64,000 nucleotides of DNA. Source: Arenibacter nanhaiticus (GTDB lineage: Bacteria; Bacteroidota; Bacteroidia; Flavobacteriales; Flavobacteriaceae). Location of the stretch: contig NZ_FQYX01000012.1 of assembly GCF_900141935.1 (NCBI RefSeq), positions 42,645 to 106,644 of the forward strand. The letters are read 5' to 3'. The notes under the pieces were generated by a model. It had not been told where the DNA came from and did no database searches. It was given only the letters and a program-made list of their open reading frames with translations. This document shows positions 62,223-64,000 of this stretch, piece by piece; position 1 is the stretch's first letter; each line of letters opens with the position of its first letter. Both the position numbers and the translations under genes were made by a program.

Positions 62223-63557
62223 TTAATTATCATGATCCGACTTGGGTTTGCTTAGCGATTTACTGAGTTCTTCCAAGGACCTACCTTTGGTTTCGGGCAT
62301 TATAAAAGCCACAAAAAGCAACTGTAGCACCATCATAAAGGCAAAGAAAGCGAAAACGGTTCCGGCGCCTATGGCCGTGAACAATACGGGGATCATAGAT
62401 GGTATGATGGCGGCGAGGATCCAGTGAACGGAACTGCCAAAAGATTGGCCCGAACCCCGTAAATGATTGGGGAATATTTCTGAAATAAATACCCAAATAA
62501 CCGTTCCCTGACCGATGGCGTGCGCGGCAATGAACAAAAAGAGAAATATGGCTACGGCCATGCCTTCCCAATGGAAGAAAAAGGCGCATGACACCAGCGA
62601 CAAGGACACGATATACCCAAAAGAACCTAGGTACATTAATTGCTTTCTACCAAATCTGTCGATCAGAAAAATGCCTAAGAGTGTAAAAAGTAAATTGGTA
62701 ACGCCTATGCCTATACTGCTCAGTAAAGCGGTGCTTTCCCCAAGGCCGGATTCCTCTAAAATTCTGGGCGCATAATACAGAAAGGCATTGATGCCCGAGG
62801 CCTGATTAAAAAAAGCAATACAAAAGGCAAGGATCAGCGGGAATCGATATTTCTTCATAAAAATACCCTCTCCGGAAGATTTGTTTTCATTTTCCATATT
62901 TATTTCCGACATCAATTTAGCCACATCCTGCCCAGGATTAATCAGTTGTAGTACCTGTTTGGCTTCTTCATGCCGCTGCTTGGTCAACAGCCATCTAGGA
63001 CTCCTAGGAACACCAAAAACAAAGATGGTGTAAATGACAGCTGGTACGGCCTCTACCCCTAGCATCCAGCGCCATGCATTTTCGCCTATGCCGCTAAGCA
63101 AATAATTAGACAGAAAAGCGACCAAGATACCAAAGACAATATTAAATTGGTACAGGCCCACCAATTTTCCCCTATCCTTGGCCGGGGCAATTTCGGAAAT
63201 ATACGCAGGTGCTGCAATCGTAGATGCCCCTACCCCCAAACCACCTATAAACCTAAAAGTGGCAAAGGTAATAGGGTCGTTGGAAAAGGCCGAACCTAAG
63301 GCAGATACCGAATACAACACCCCGATCCAGATCAACGTTTTTTTCCTTCCCAACCTATTGGCAGGCAGCCCCCCGAACAACGCCCCGACGACGGTCCCCC
63401 ACAGGGCCATGGCCATGACTACGGTGCCATGGAACACATCTGAAGACCCCCATAACATTTGAAGCTTTTTGTCGGCTCCAGAAATTACTACCGTGTCAAA
63501 ACCAAAAAGAAAGCCTGCCAAAGCTGCCGTAATAGACCAAACCCATATTTTCTTCAT
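62223..63557 (-). CDS. Sugar porter (MFS, SP family)
   Basis: 444 aa from the ATG at 63557; the frame is open to 63581. Twelve membrane segments and the sugar-porter motifs are visible: NRLGRKKTLIW, PRSPRWLL, DRFGRKQLMYLGS and the terminal PETKGRSLEELSKSL. It imports a monosaccharide with protons or sodium. It is on the minus strand with no clear operon partner; the family does not reveal the sugar. Confidence 0.93.
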   Translation of the reverse strand: MKKIWVWSITAALAGFLFGFDTVVISGADKKLQMLWGSSDVFHGTVVMAMALWGTVVGALFGGLPANRLGRKKTLIWIGVLYSVSALGSAFSNDPITFATFRFIGGLGVGASTIAAPAYISEIAPAKDRGKLVGLYQFNIVFGILVAFLSNYLLSGIGENAWRWMLGVEAVPAVIYTIFVFGVPRSPRWLLTKQRHEEAKQVLQLINPGQDVAKLMSEINMENENKSSGEGIFMKKYRFPLILAFCIAFFNQASGINAFLYYAPRILEESGLGESTALLSSIGIGVTNLLFTLLGIFLIDRFGRKQLMYLGSFGYIVSLSLVSCAFFFHWEGMAVAIFLFLFIAAHAIGQGTVIWVFISEIFPNHLRGSGQSFGSSVHWILAAIIPSMIPVLFTAIGAGTVFAFFAFMMVLQLLFVAFIMPETKGRSLEELSKSLSKPKSDHDN

Positions 63558-63674
63558 AGAACCTTTAGTATTTATAACCATTTGATAGTCGAAAGCTATG
63601 GTAAAAATATTTTAACCATATTACAATATACTATGAAATAGTTAACAATCAGCAGTTTATTAAAAGTTCTCTAA

Positions 63675-63848
63675 ATTTCGTTTGAAAGCCCAGATACTAT
63701 AAAGAATATTCTAAACTACTTTGACAACAGAAGTACCAACGCCTCGGCAGAATCATTCAATGCCAAGATAAAAGTATTTAGGGCACAGTTCAGAGGTGTT
63801 AGAAATATAGGATTCTTCCTTTTTAGGCTCTCCAATATTTTTTCTTAA
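63675..63848 (+). pseudogene. 3' end of an ISL3-type transposase (copy 1)
   Basis: The frame reads IKNILNYFDNRSTNASAESF, continuing through FNAKIKVFRAQFRGVRNIGF and ending FFLFRLSNIFS-stop at 63848, which matches the end of Bacteroidota ISL3/ISAon1-like transposases. A stop at 63672 closes the frame upstream, so only the last ~57 codons remain. Confidence 0.75.
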
Positions 63849-63924
63849 CAACAAAATCCCACAAGTTTTTGACTTGATCCGTTTTAATTCGTTCAATACC
63901 ATTGTAAGGTTTATCCAAATCCAT

Positions 63925-64000
63925 TACAAACCGATTTTGTACTATTTTAACAACAGAAGCACAAACGCCTCGGCAGAATCATTCAATGCCAAGATAAAAG
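63925..64000 (+). pseudogene. 3' end of an ISL3-type transposase (copy 2, cut by the window)
   Basis: The frame again reads ILYYFNNRSTNASAESF and FNAKIK to the edge. A stretch of 37 nt (AACGCCTCGGCAGAATCATT...) is identical to copy 1, 226 bp away. Whether an intact transposase follows cannot be told here. Confidence 0.65.

Noticed and set aside
1..64000. CRISPR arrays, prophage genes, rRNA and tRNA genes
   Set aside because: No regularly spaced repeats, phage structural genes or RNA gene signatures were seen by reading; short tRNAs could still have been missed without a search tool.

Overview
The window looks like chromosomal DNA of a marine member of the Flavobacteriaceae (Bacteroidota). 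The reasons are the low GC content, many Bacteroidota-style promoter boxes (TAnnTTTG), a FecI/FecR pair next to the start of a SusC-like receptor, a carboxypeptidase-regulatory domain on a TonB receptor, a CzcA pump fused to TolC, an ISL3-type transposase remnant and clade II nosZ. The genus cannot be fixed from the sequence alone. I saw no tRNA, rRNA or CRISPR array.

Layout. 0-2 kb: an ECF sigma factor, its FecR anti-sigma factor and the first codons of a SusC-like receptor running off the left edge. 2-4.2 kb: a YyaL/DUF255 thioredoxin-domain lipoprotein. 4.5-9.1 kb: uronate catabolism (kdgK, eda, uxuA) with a divergent LacI-type regulator and a candidate operator. 9.4-11.4 kb: a NagB-PIG-L deacetylase fusion.

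11.4-28.7 kb is an N2O/NO island. It starts with an OprC/NosA-like copper receptor, a lipoprotein and a small cysteine protein. An NsrR-like Rrf2 regulator, cupin, RIC and hemerythrin follow, then a small membrane protein, a ferredoxin and a truncated globin. On the minus strand there is a long nos operon: cytochrome c, fasciclin, nosZ, a NosB-like protein, nosL, a cupin, nosD, nosF, nosY and a histidine-containing polytopic membrane protein. Two promoters, in front of nos and in front of the copper receptor operon, carry a TGAC-N4-GTCA palindrome at the same distance from a -7 box. This suggests one FNR/DNR-type activator for copper import and N2O reduction.

29.1-33.6 kb: a three-subunit acyl-CoA (probably propionyl-CoA) carboxylase and a TesB thioesterase. 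33.7-43.0 kb: a minus-strand metal-homeostasis block (Fur-family regulator, CzcB-like adaptor, CzcA-TolC fusion, small Cys/His protein, TlpA, two DsrE proteins, DoxX and a small secreted protein). 43.4-46.9 kb: a TonB receptor and PepSY membrane protein.

47.0-61.6 kb is a carbohydrate-oxidation locus. A six-gene minus operon (TIM-barrel epimerase, two Gfo/Idh/MocA oxidoreductases, zinc dehydrogenase, nucleotide-sugar-type epimerase, PVC-type propeller/cytochrome c lipoprotein) faces a plus operon (MFS transporter, DTE-like epimerase, ThuA), with an AraC regulator between them and a DUF1080 protein nearby. The two operon promoters share a motif and an identical 49-nt motif-to-box distance, which I consider the best new regulatory observation here. 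The parts fit a keto-sugar (3-keto-glycoside type) pathway coupled to a c-type cytochrome; the substrate is unknown. 61.9-64 kb holds an inverted pair of dispersed repeats, a sugar porter and two tandem transposase 3' ends.
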